Shown here: one piece after another, positions 50,902-59,974 of the stretch | Numbering within the stretch: the first letter of the stretch is position 1 | How the letters are laid out: each line of letters opens with the position of its first letter | Assembly: GCA_963665165.1 (NCBI GenBank) | Contig: OY761989.1 | Span: 496,001 to 560,000, forward strand | Source of the DNA: G963663315 sp963665165 | Lineage (GTDB): Bacteria > Pseudomonadota > Gammaproteobacteria > Arenicellales > Poriferihabitantaceae | Direction: 5' to 3' | DNA length: 64,000 nt | Made by a program: the position numbers and the translations under genes | The notes under the pieces: model-generated | Databases searched by the model: none | What the model saw: the letters and a program-made list of their open reading frames with translations, nothing else | Told to the model about the DNA's origin: nothing

Positions 50902-51621
50902 CTATTGCAGCTTCAGGCGTTCCTGTAATATTGAGTTAAGTGATTTTCTCCATTCGCCAAAATCATACCAGCCGCAACCGATACATCCGTTGGCGTCTTT
51001 CTTGTCATCTGGCCTCCAATCAGGCCCGCCATCGTAGAAGTATTGAATCCCGGACGGTGTTCCCCGTTTTCCCTTCTTGAAGCAATTCTCGCAAGCCCTG
51101 CTCTTGAGCAGGTTGTGGCTTACGCTACCATTCGACTTCTTCAGAAGTTGGAAGTTGCGGCGAATATCGCTATCGGACATTTCACTGTAGTTCGTTTGTT
51201 TTTTTCCGGTGCGCTCGTTCCACCGAATCATCGGTAACTTATGGTCAATGGTAAGTTGATTGATCGGCCGTTCCGTATTGTCCACAATGTCCCGACTGCC
51301 CAGCACCTGGACAACCCGCCTTACGAACTTCTTCGGCATGGACGATGCTTGTACGGATGACTGGAATGCGCCTTGCCAACGGTCATGCCGAGTTGTCCTT
51401 TCGCAACTGGCGCAAAAGTGATCTCCACTCTCAATCACCATTCCCGGTCGGGATTGTGTCCCACGCTCAAGCCCCTGTATGCCGCCACCGCCAGCTATCT
51501 GCGTGGTTCCCACATGGGAATATTCACACTCCCGGCAATGCCATTGATGATCCTTCAGGACAAGATATACCTGCCAATTCTTTGCGTCCTTATTGAACTT
51601 GGCCTCGAAATCATTTAGCAC
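50902..51621 (-). CDS. HNH restriction endonuclease-like protein
   Basis: A 239-aa protein with zinc-ribbon Cys pairs ('HCRECEYSH', 'HFCASCER', 'ACENCFKKGKRG', 'CIGCGWYD') and an HNH core: 'LTIDHKLPMIRWNE' (DH) followed by 'RRNFQLLKKSNGSVSHN' (N) and the CxxC. This resembles HNH-type type II restriction enzymes. The gene overlaps the DNA methyltransferase stop by seven bases, which makes a restriction-modification pair the natural reading. Recognition sequence unknown. Confidence 0.72.
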   Translation of the reverse strand: MLNDFEAKFNKDAKNWQVYLVLKDHQWHCRECEYSHVGTTQIAGGGGIQGLERGTQSRPGMVIESGDHFCASCERTTRHDRWQGAFQSSVQASSMPKKFVRRVVQVLGSRDIVDNTERPINQLTIDHKLPMIRWNERTGKKQTNYSEMSDSDIRRNFQLLKKSNGSVSHNLLKSRACENCFKKGKRGTPSGIQYFYDGGPDWRPDDKKDANGCIGCGWYDFGEWRKSLNSILQERLKLQ

Positions 51622-52619
51622 CAGTGTTCTCCGATTCGCGCACAGGCGGCTTGGTAAATGTTTTCCTCTTTCTCGTAGGATACGGAATCCCTGCCATTTC
51701 TTGATGCGGCAATCAATGTTGTTGCGCCGCCAGCAAAAGGATCGAAAACCAGATCCCCCGGATCAGTAAACAGGTCAATAAAACGTTCCATTAGCGCAAG
51801 CGGCTTTTGCGTGGGATGAATCCTGATTTGCGGAGACGGAGACTTGTGGGTAAAGACATTGTGGACAACGGAACCATTGAACTTGGTCCCTGGACGCTTC
51901 CCGACAACTATTGCTTCCCAAGCATTGATGGGCTTGTATTTGTGGTTGAAGGGAACTGGATTGGTCTTCTGCCACACCATCGCACCAATAGCGACAAACT
52001 TGTGTTCATACAGGATACGCTGATACTCTCCGATTTGTGCGTGGCCACAAAACGAGACGGCCCACCCGCCCACTTTCGGCAGAATAGCATTGAGCCATGT
52101 TGTCGGGTCAATATTGTCCCAATCTCCGAAATTCCCCTTGGGCATAATGAAGTCTCGCCCATTGTTCCGCAACCTCCGGGGAACCTGTTTTTCGCACGTA
52201 TAGGACTTACTGATTCCATAAGGCGGATCAGTCAACAGAAGGTCTATTTGCCCGTCTGAAAACCCCCTTGCCCCTTCTATCCCGTCTCCAAGAACAAATC
52301 GGTAATTTTCCCCGGTAATCAATGCCGGGTATTTCGCCTCATCACGGGAAAGGGATATTGCCTTTTCCAATCGGCAGATCATCTGGTTCAGGTTGTCGGG
52401 TGTCACAATGGTTGCGTCACGCGCAATCATCAATGATCCGATCAATGCGGAAGCCCTATTGGCACTTAAATCCACTCGCCACAAGCTTGACGATTCGACA
52501 TATTGAGGTTCGGAGTGCTTGATGTATTTGCGATGTTCCGGGAGTGTTTCGGATACCCATTCATTAACAGATGCCCGAAGTCTGATTTTTTCAGCCACAT
52601 CGAGAGTGGGGGTCCTCAT
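51615..52619 (-). CDS. DNA methyltransferase (beta-class, DPPY)
   Basis: A 334-aa site-specific DNA methyltransferase. Motif IV 'LLLTDPPYGISKSY', then a target-recognition region, 'IHPTQKPLALMERFI', and motif I 'VFDPFAGGATTLIAA' near the C-terminus, so motif IV precedes motif I (beta class; N6-adenine or N4-cytosine). Partner of the HNH nuclease downstream. Its ATG overlaps the transposase stop in an ATGA, meaning its translation may depend on the transposase gene. Confidence 0.85.
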   Translation of the reverse strand: MRTPTLDVAEKIRLRASVNEWVSETLPEHRKYIKHSEPQYVESSSLWRVDLSANRASALIGSLMIARDATIVTPDNLNQMICRLEKAISLSRDEAKYPALITGENYRFVLGDGIEGARGFSDGQIDLLLTDPPYGISKSYTCEKQVPRRLRNNGRDFIMPKGNFGDWDNIDPTTWLNAILPKVGGWAVSFCGHAQIGEYQRILYEHKFVAIGAMVWQKTNPVPFNHKYKPINAWEAIVVGKRPGTKFNGSVVHNVFTHKSPSPQIRIHPTQKPLALMERFIDLFTDPGDLVFDPFAGGATTLIAASRNGRDSVSYEKEENIYQAACARIGEHWC

Positions 52620-53392
52620 GCTGTCAATCCCTCACAGGTAATCGTTTTACCGGACATGACCTTGAGCAGGTCATCCAGTCTGTCCTTTGTATCCTTGGGA
52701 CATTTTCCCTCATTTAACCTGAAAGTAAATTCATTGACGTATTGGGCGCAGCGCTTTTTACTCCAGTTGTGACAAGCGCCGTTGTAGGCTGGGTTGTCAT
52801 CCGTGTACAGGGTTGTACCAGAAGCTGAAACGGCAATAGTAGCACTTCTTCGCTTCCTTATGCCGATAACGGTCTGCTTGTCGACATTGCTCCTGTCATT
52901 CCGTAGTTTCTTTTTAGAGCGCTCATTTTCTTCCTCCCTGCTGAAGTACACCTCGTCCGCTTCTATTTTTCCGTAAAAAGCTTCCATATGCCCGCCACAG
53001 GCCAACCTCAATCGATGGAGCATATACCAAGCCGTGGTCCGTGTAACGGCCAGTTCTTTAGACAACTGCAAACCGGAAATGCCCTTACGAGTTGTCATTA
53101 GAAGATAAGCTGCAAATATCCACTTGCGAACATCTCTCACCCGGCTATGCTCCAATGGCGTATTCGTGAAGGCCGTAAAGTATTCGCGACAAACCCCACA
53201 CCAGTATCCCCGCTTATAGTTTGTCTGCTTCGTGATTTTACGATCACAACCACATTTCATGCAAACCGGTTTGTCGCCCCAGCGCATTTGTTCAAAGCAC
53301 TGCATGGCAGACTCTTCGGTTGGATACATTTGCATCAATTCAAGCAGGCTCAATGTCTTGATTGTTCTCTTGTTTATTGTAATTAATTCCAC
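52616..53392 (-). mobile_element. IS1595/ISXO2-like transposase with internal deletions
   Basis: A 258-aa transposase of the IS1595 family. The N-terminal zinc ribbon ('CMKCGCDRK', 'YWCGVCREYFTAFTNTPLEHSR' in blocks) and the first catalytic Asp region 'KIEADEVYFS' are intact, and the C-terminus ends naturally at 'SGKTITCEGLTA'. Compared with the family's usual length of about 310 aa, roughly 20 residues are absent ahead of 'GTTLYTDDNPAY' and about 40 after it, up to 'HNWSKKRCAQYVNEFTFRLNEG' (blocks). The lost part should contain the 'NGIES.W' catalytic segment. The frame stays open, so the deletions are in frame. Flanking inverted repeats were not found. Confidence 0.72.
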
Positions 53393-53462
53393 TGCTTGCT
53401 ATGATGAAATCGTAACAAAAGGCAATAATCTTGTCAACTAATGTTCTGCGTTTCGTAGTGCC

Positions 53463-53670
53463 ATGACTATCTCAATTCTACAAGCTGCGAGACATATCGG
53501 CATCCAATCTGATTGGTCTTTTTCGCATCTGAAAATACAGAAGTTGATTTATATTGCTCATAATGTTCTATCTGGCACAAAACGAAAATGAGCCTTTAGT
53601 TTGGGGAGAGTTTGAAGCATGGGACTATGGCCCTGTTCATCCAGAGCTTTGTCACAAAGCCAAGATTTTT
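53463..53670 (+). pseudogene. DUF4065 (Panacea-like) remnant, frameshifted
   Basis: The ATG at 53463 opens 'ISILQAARHIGIQ...SFSHLKIQKLIYIAH' and, after removing one extra A at about 53562, continues with 'MFYLAQNENEPLVWGEFEAWDYGPVHPELCHKAKIF' (read as blocks). This is the DUF4065/Panacea antitoxin domain. After about 53670 the similarity to that domain ends. Frameshifted and truncated; not a functional gene as it stands. Confidence 0.55.
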
Positions 53671-53765
53671 AAGGCTTTACTGAATAAAGCAGTGTTTTTG
53701 AATGAGGAGTTCATGCAGGACAGGTTCAGAAAACAGCCAGTGTATACGAAGAATGTTGCTTCAAA

Positions 53766-54073
53766 CTTTCAGACCTGATTACCTATCTTCAGAATGACAC
53801 CAACCTGACTCGTCGAACCATAGTAAGGATCATCAATGATAGTGGTTGGTTGGAGTCATTCAAAAAAAACCGCAAAAGTTTATTGAGCAGGTTTCGACAA
53901 TTATTCAACGCCAGATACGCTTCTTCATGGTTGATGGTATCAAGTATCACAAAAACGCATATGATAAGGAGCACTTCAAAGCTCTGGGTAACGATGTTGA
54001 GCTCGCCGTCACGAATAGCTCCGAAGAGTTTTCCGGGATGTTTATGTGTAATTTAAGAGATTTAGATAAATGA
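53766..54073 (+). pseudogene. Fragment of type III restriction enzyme C-terminus, frameshifted
   Basis: From 53766 the frame reads 'LSDLITYLQNDTNLTRRTIVRI' (blocks) and, with one base restored within the A run at about 53858-53866, 'NPQKFIEQVSTII' and 'RFFMVDGIKYHK'. These blocks match the C-terminal part of type III restriction (Res) subunits. The end, 'LRDLDK', overlaps the SIR2 start in an ATGA. It lacks all helicase motifs. Likely the relic of a deleted R-M gene. Confidence 0.5.
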
Positions 54074-55230
54074 ATGAGCAACATAGCATTTCTGGAAGAA
54101 TTAACATTCTTAGGCAAGCCTTGGCTTCAGATAAGAGCAAAGTAGCTTTTTTATTGGGTGCCGGATGCCCTTTGTCCATACAAATTGAAGGTAATAGGCC
54201 TCTAATTCCTGATATTGCGGGGTTAACTAAAACTGTATGTGCGAAATTAGATCAGGCAATGATTCAAAAACTCAAAAAAGGAAGTGATTTGTCTAAAGGT
54301 AACGGGGTGACAATTGAAGATATCCTTAGTCGTGTCCGGTCATTGATTGATGTGATTGGAGAAAGTAAATTTGAAGGATTAAAGAAACAAGACCTAACTG
54401 ACATGGAAAGGAGTATCTGCGATGCAATAACCAAGGAGGTTGACAAAGAGTTGCCGGATGATATTACTCCGTATCATAACTTGGCTTCTTGGATATCTGG
54501 AATACCAAGGGAACATCCTGTTGAGGTATTTACTCCGAATTATGACCTTTTAATGGAGGCTTCTTTAGAATCAAAAAGTATTCCCTATTTTGACGGGTTT
54601 GTCGGTTCTCGAAGTGCTTTTTTTGATTTACATTCAGTGGAACATGAAAAAATTCCTTCTCGCTGGGTTCGACTTTGGAAGCTTCATGGCTCAGTTAATT
54701 GGTGGCTTGACGCTAATGGTAAAGTTTTTAGAGGGACTCCAAAAAATAAAGCTAGTAACAAACAAATGATTTATCCCTCCCATCTCAAATATTTGCAGAG
54801 TCGCAGAATGCCATATTTGGCAATGCAGGATAGATTATCAAGTTTTCTATCAACCGGGCAATCTGTTCTTGTTACAAGCGGCTATTCTTTTGGCGACCAG
54901 CACCTTAATGAAATTATTACTCAGCGACTATCTGCTAATCCAAGAACTGTTTGCTTTGGCTTGTTGTATCACGACATTGAACAATATACTGAAGCATTAG
55001 CTTGTGCAAAACAGACTACCAATTTGCATCTATTAGCAAAAAATGCGACCTCTTCTGCTGGGAAGGACGGGAGATGGGAAGAGAATGAGGATGGTCAATA
55101 TAATTATCTGGTGGATAAGCAAGATGACGGCAAAAGAACAATATGTAAAATAGGTGATTTTGCTTCTTTTAGCCAGTTTCTGCTCAGGCAAACCGGAAAT
55201 TATGACATGGAGGGACAAGATAAAAACTGA
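54070..55230 (+). CDS. SIR2-domain protein of a SIR2-HerA defence system
   Basis: A 386-aa SIR2-like protein. The NAD-binding 'AFLLGAGCPLS' (residues 27-37), 'FTPNYDLLME' (155-163) and the catalytic-His motif 'LWKLHGSVNWW' (His206) are all present, along with a late 'LVTSGYSFGDQHLNE' motif. In known SIR2-HerA systems, SIR2 depletes NAD and the complex acts as an antiphage nuclease. The gene is visibly AT-rich compared with the chromosome around it. It overlaps herA by 29 bases. Confidence 0.85.
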   Translation: MNEQHSISGRINILRQALASDKSKVAFLLGAGCPLSIQIEGNRPLIPDIAGLTKTVCAKLDQAMIQKLKKGSDLSKGNGVTIEDILSRVRSLIDVIGESKFEGLKKQDLTDMERSICDAITKEVDKELPDDITPYHNLASWISGIPREHPVEVFTPNYDLLMEASLESKSIPYFDGFVGSRSAFFDLHSVEHEKIPSRWVRLWKLHGSVNWWLDANGKVFRGTPKNKASNKQMIYPSHLKYLQSRRMPYLAMQDRLSSFLSTGQSVLVTSGYSFGDQHLNEIITQRLSANPRTVCFGLLYHDIEQYTEALACAKQTTNLHLLAKNATSSAGKDGRWEENEDGQYNYLVDKQDDGKRTICKIGDFASFSQFLLRQTGNYDMEGQDKN

Positions 55231-57125
55231 TCCTTCATTTGTTGGTACAGTGCAGGATGTCACGGGAACTACGGTAACAGTAGCTCTATCCGGTGAAACG
55301 ATTACTGGAATTAGTTTTATAGAAGGAGAGTGTTACCGCATTGGTCAAGTTGGTAGTTTTGTGCGGATACCTGTTGGGTTTATAGATTTATACGGTTTGG
55401 TATCGCAAGTTGGTGCTGGAGCGGCTCCTGCAAATGAGTTGGAAACCTCCCCGTATGGAAATCGGTGGCTTCAAATTCAGCTCATCGGAGAAGGGATACG
55501 GGGTGGGCGGTTCCAAAGAGGTGTATCTCAACATCCAACGATTGAGGATAAGGTACATATTGTTACGGAAAAGGATTTGTATGCCATCTATGGACCTTCA
55601 GACCCAATTGATGTCGTATCAATTGGTTATCTTGCCAGTGCAGAGAGTATCCCAGCTTATCTTGATATTAATAAACTTATTACGCGCCATTCAGCAATTG
55701 TTGGTTCAACCGGATGTGGGAAGTCAACTACTGTGGCTGGATTACTTGAGCTCAATATCAGATGAATCACAATTTCCTTCAGCCAGAATTCTTGTGCTTG
55801 ATGTCCATGGTGAATATTCAAAAGCAATTGGTGACCGTGCAAATGTTTTTAAAATCGGTGCTGATGCAGGCAAATCCGAAAAGGAATTGCAAATCCCTTT
55901 CTGGGCATTGAATTTTGAAGAAATGACAAAATTTGCTTTTGGAGGTTTGGATAATTCAAAGTACGCAGTTATATCTGATTGGGTTATGAAACTGAAACGT
56001 GAATCTTTACAGAATCAGCCAATTAAAGGCATTGAGCCTGACACACTTACAGTGGATACACCGACTCCTTTTTGCCTGCATAAGCTTTGGTATGAACTGT
56101 ATAAAAGGGATTTCATGACGATTGTCCCAAAGCCAGGTAAGGCTCGCGATGAAGCTGAGCCTGCGTATGTTAAAGATAGTCAAGGTAAGGATTTGATAGG
56201 TGATGCCATGTCGGTTATGCCGCCTCACTATAAAACGGTCAAGACAACCGGGCCTGCTGAGAAGAGAGTCCAGTGGGGGACAGAGCCTATTGGTATAAGA
56301 CAACAACTGTCAACTTTGGGTGTTAAACTGAAAGATCCCCGATACAATTTTATTTGTAATCCGATAGAGTGGAAGCCGGATATTGATGGGAAAACAGGTA
56401 GTGATTTGGCTTCGCTGATTCAGGGATGGATTGGTAATACAAAACCAATAACGATCCTTGATTTGTCTGGGATACCTTCCTTGATTTTGAATGACATCAT
56501 TGGGGCTGTACTTCGAATTCTTTATGATGCTGTTTTTTGGGGAAGAAACCTTCCTGAAGGAGCCAGAGAACGCCCGCTGTTTTTAATACTTGAAGAAGCC
56601 CATTCATATCTTGGAAAGGATAATTCAGGGACAGCTGCATTAGCAGTTAAACGTATTGCTAAAGAAGGTCGTAAATATGGTGTGGGAATGATGATTGTCA
56701 GTCAAAGGCCATCTGAAATTGATACAACAATTTTATCTCAATGTGGTACTACTATCGCTATGAGACTTGCCAATAATTTAGATAGAGGACACGTTACCGG
56801 GACTGCTTCCGACAATCTCAAAGGATTGTTTGAGATGCTTCCAATTCTCAGAACTGGTGAGGCCATTATTGTTGGTGAAGCTGTCAGTCTTCCAATTAGA
56901 ACCCTTATAAAACCTCCTCCCTCAGACCGAAAACCAGATAGCACAGATCCTAAAGTTGCTTGTCATGGCTCAAAAGAAAGTGGATTTGAGAGCCCTGGGG
57001 GTTGGAACCAGAAAAGAGAAAATGAAAACTACGAACCTATGATTTATCAATGGCGGATACAATCTGCAAAGTACGATCATGAGTTTTATAAGAAAATCAA
57101 AGAAGAAGGAGAAAACAATGAGTGA
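55202..57125 (+). pseudogene. herA: HerA-family ATPase of SIR2-HerA, one-base frameshift
   Basis: N-terminal HAS-barrel ('FVGTVQDVTGTTV', 'YRIGQVGSFVRIPVG') and Walker A 'GSTGCGKSTTVAGLL' lie in the first frame. An extra G at about 55748 then breaks the frame; removing it gives 'LLSSISDES', which continues into 'ILVLDVHGEYSKAI', Walker B 'LFLILEEAHSYLG', 'GRKYGVGMMIVSQRPSEID' and 'QCGTTIAMRLAN'. The corrected protein is about 640 aa, of full HerA length. As sequenced, the hexameric ATPase cannot be made in one piece. Whether this is real inactivation or a consensus error is not decidable here. Confidence 0.8.
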
Positions 57126-57334
57126 GTGGATTTCTACACCAGAATCATCAAATGTGGCGGGTTTCTGCTACGATGAAACAATGCAAGTGCTTACAGTTGA
57201 ATTCAATAGTGGAAGTCGTTATGACTATTATGATGTTCCCTGGCAAATTTATTGAAGGAATGAAAACTGCTGATTCCAAAGGCCGATATCTCAATTATGA
57301 AATAAAGGGACGTTATAGATACGCGAGGCGATAA
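57118..57334 (+). pseudogene. KTSC-domain small protein, frameshifted
   Basis: The ATG at 57118 overlaps the herA stop by eight bases and gives 'SSNVAGFCYDETMQVLTVEFNSGSRYDYYDVPWQIY' (blocks) followed by TGA; dropping one T at about 57252 continues 'EGMKTADSKGRYLNYEIKGRY'. This is the KTSC domain (about 60-70 aa), associated with RNA/DNA-linked proteins of unknown role. Overlap with herA suggests co-translation with the SIR2-HerA pair. The consensus is probably one base too long. Confidence 0.65.
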
Positions 57335-57494
57335 CAAAGCTCCCGCTCCCCGAAAACATATCCCCGAAGGGATACATGGTTTAGAACCATCGGGCAGTGT
57401 TTTATATTTTAATACCGTCATAGAATAGGCTTTGTATTGATGTAGATGCTGCAAATCCTGCATCGCAACTGAACTGTTGAGAGGAGGAGTGAAA
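57335..57494 (+). promoter_or_regulatory. Leader region of dsrA with two small hairpins
   Basis: This 160-base gap must contain the dsr operon promoter, as the upstream gene belongs to the defence island. Two perfect short inverted repeats are present: TATCCC-CGAA-GGGATA (57359-57374) and ATGGTT-TAG-AACCAT (57376-57390). An AT-rich tract follows (57396-57412) that would suit a promoter. GAGGAGGAG at 57481 is a strong ribosome binding site for dsrA. No regulator binding site is identifiable. Confidence 0.45.
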
Positions 57495-58836
57495 ATGACT
57501 GACGAAATCAATCAATCAATACCCGGTGAATCCGCGGAGGAATCCGGTGAGGATGCCGCCGTGGAGGTCTCCATCCATGATACCCCAATGCTCGATGAAC
57601 TGGAGAATGGTCCCTGGCCGAGTTTTATATCCGGTATCAAAAAACTTCGTAACGACCATGAGGATGAGCGCGTCAACGGCGTAGCCAACGATCTGCTGGG
57701 GCAGCTCGAACATTCCTACGAGACCAGGAAAGGTTACTGGAAAGGCGGCACCGTCAGTGTCTACGGTTATGGCAGTGGAATTATTCCAAGATTCTCTGAA
57801 GTCGGCGATCAATTCCCGAAATCCAGGAGTTCCACACGCTTCGGGTGCAGCCGCCGGCCGGCAACCATTACTCGACCGATATTCTGCGTGAGTTGGCCGA
57901 CAGTTGGGAAAAATGGGGTTCCGGATTGGTGACATTCCATGGCCAGACCGGAAACATCATGTTCATCGGGGCCTCGACGGAGAATACACAACATTTCTTT
58001 GATGAAATAAACGAATACGGATTCGATCTTGGCGGCGCCGGTCCCTGTGTCCCGGACCGCAATGTCCTGTGTCGGCGCTGCGCGCTGCGAGCAGTCGTGC
58101 GCCAATGAACAGAAGCTGCACAGAACCCTGGTCAACAACTTTACCGATGACGTGCACCGGCCGTCACTGCCCTACAAATTCAAATTCAAGATTTCCGGTT
58201 GTCCGAATGATTGTACCAATGCGATCGAACGCGCCGACTTTGCGGTGATTGGAACCTGGAAAGACGATATCCGGGTCGATATGCCGGAATGGAAAAAAAT
58301 ATGTTGCGGAGAAGGGCCGTCAGCATGTGATCGACAACATTATCACCCGTTGCCCGACTTCATGCCTGTCCCTGAAGGATGATGACACACTGGAAATTGA
58401 AAATGCGGATTGTGTCAAGTGCATGCATTGCCTGAACGTGGTGCCCAAAGCGCTCAGTCCCGGTGAGGAAAAAGGGGTCACCGTCCTGATAGGCGGCAAA
58501 CGGACACTTAAAATTGGTGATCTGATGGGAACCGTCATCGTTCCATTCATGAAAATGGAAAGCGAGGAGGATTACGAACGGATTGTCGAACTGGCGGAAG
58601 AGACCATCGAATTCTGGGCGGAGAATGGCCTGGAGCATGAGCGCTGCGGTGAAATGATCGAGCGCATCGGACTGGTCAATTTCCTGGAGGGTATCGGTGT
58701 TGACGTTGATCCGAACATGATTGCCCATCCAAGGGAAAGTTCCTACGTCAGAACCGACGGCTGGGACGATGAGGCGAAAGCGTGGTTCAGGAAGCGCGCG
58801 GAAAAACGTGCGGCTGTCCAGGCCAGTCAGGTATAG
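57495..58836 (+). CDS. dsrA: Reverse dissimilatory sulfite reductase alpha subunit DsrA (three indels in sequence)
   Basis: Alpha subunit of siroheme sulfite reductase working in the oxidative direction. Reading across three frames recovers a complete 446-aa DsrA: 'PWPSFISGIKKLR', 'KGYWKGGTVSVYGYGSGIIPRFSEVG' (blocks), 'RVQPPAGNHYSTD', 'TFHGQTGNIMFIG', 'AMSCVGAARCEQSC' and 'CPNDC' (siroheme/4Fe4S ligands), ferredoxin-like 'DCVKCMHCLN' and 'GGKRTLKIGDLMGT'. The shifts are a missing G at about 57817, an extra C at 58051-58053 and an extra A in the seven-A run at 58293-58299. Each lies in or beside a homopolymer. The N-terminus has an unusual acidic extension of about 30 residues ahead of the conserved start. 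A functional gene would need all three repaired; a true pseudogene is possible but unlikely beside intact dsrB. Confidence 0.85.
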
Positions 58837-58846
58837 GGGGCGAACC

Positions 58847-59920
58847 ATGGCGAAACAAATGAGAATGCCGATCGAATCGGGTTGTCCCGACGGATTCCAG
58901 TATATGCATCCTGTGATGGTCCGCAACTATGGACAATGGCAATGGCATGACCATCCGCAACCCGGCGTGCTCAGGCATGTGGCGAAGAGCGGTGAGCAGG
59001 TATGGACCGTGAAGGCCGGCACCCAGCGGATACTGGATGTCTATACCCTGCGCAAGCTTTGCGATATCGGGGACGAGTATGCCGATGGGCATGTACGATT
59101 CACCATCCGTTCCAACATCGAATATTTCGTCGATGACGAAACGAAGGTGGCGCCGCTGATCGAGGCGCTGGAAAAAACGGGCTTTGTGGTCGGCGGAACC
59201 GCTAACTCCCTGGCCATGATCTCGCATACCCAGGGGTGGTTGCATTGCGATATTCCGGGCACCGATGCCTCGGGCGTAGTGAAGGCGATGATGGATGAAT
59301 TGATTGACGAGTTCAGGAACTGCGAAATGCCGAATCGGGTGCACATGACCACTTCATGTTGCCAGATAAACTGCGGCGGCCAGGGTGATATCGCAATCAA
59401 CATCCAGCATACCAAGCCACCGCGAATCAATCACGACCTGGTATCCAATGTTTGCGAGCGACCTTCGGTTGTGGCCCGCTGTCCGGTGGCGGCGATCCGT
59501 CCGGCAGTGGTGAACGGGAAACCGACGCTCGAAGTCGATGAAAAGAAATGCATCTGCTGCGGCGCCTGTTATCCACCGTGTCCGCCGATGCAGATCAATG
59601 ATCCTGAACATACCAAACTCGCGATCTGGGTCGGCGGCAATCATTCGAATGCCAGATCGAAACCGAGTTTCCAGAAACTGGTTGCTGCCGGTATTCCGAA
59701 CAATCCGCCGCGTTGGCCGGAAGCGACAGCCATCGTGAAACAGATTTTGCGGACTTACAAGGAGGACGCGAAGGACTGGGAGCGCATGAATGACTGGATC
59801 GACCGAATCGGCTGGCCCCGCTTTTTCGAGCGTACCGGCCTGCCATTCACCAAATACCACATCGACCACTGGCGCGGGTCACGCAGGAGTCTGAATTCGT
59901 CCACGCATATTCGGCTGTAA
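58847..59920 (+). CDS. dsrB: Reverse dissimilatory sulfite reductase beta subunit DsrB
   Basis: Intact 357-aa beta subunit. The siroheme/4Fe4S site ('HMTTSCCQINCGGQG'), the ferredoxin insert 'KKCICCGACYPPCPPM' and 'WVGGNHSNARSKPSF' are all present. With DsrA it forms the alpha2beta2 enzyme that in sulfur oxidisers converts DsrC-bound persulfide sulfur to sulfite. ATG at 58847 lies ten bases after dsrA. An upstream extension of the frame into dsrA is not used. Confidence 0.95.
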   Translation: MAKQMRMPIESGCPDGFQYMHPVMVRNYGQWQWHDHPQPGVLRHVAKSGEQVWTVKAGTQRILDVYTLRKLCDIGDEYADGHVRFTIRSNIEYFVDDETKVAPLIEALEKTGFVVGGTANSLAMISHTQGWLHCDIPGTDASGVVKAMMDELIDEFRNCEMPNRVHMTTSCCQINCGGQGDIAINIQHTKPPRINHDLVSNVCERPSVVARCPVAAIRPAVVNGKPTLEVDEKKCICCGACYPPCPPMQINDPEHTKLAIWVGGNHSNARSKPSFQKLVAAGIPNNPPRWPEATAIVKQILRTYKEDAKDWERMNDWIDRIGWPRFFERTGLPFTKYHIDHWRGSRRSLNSSTHIRL

Positions 59921-59974
59921 AATATGAGAATTCAATTTCAATATTTAATTCATTAATTTGACTGGAGAAAGAAA

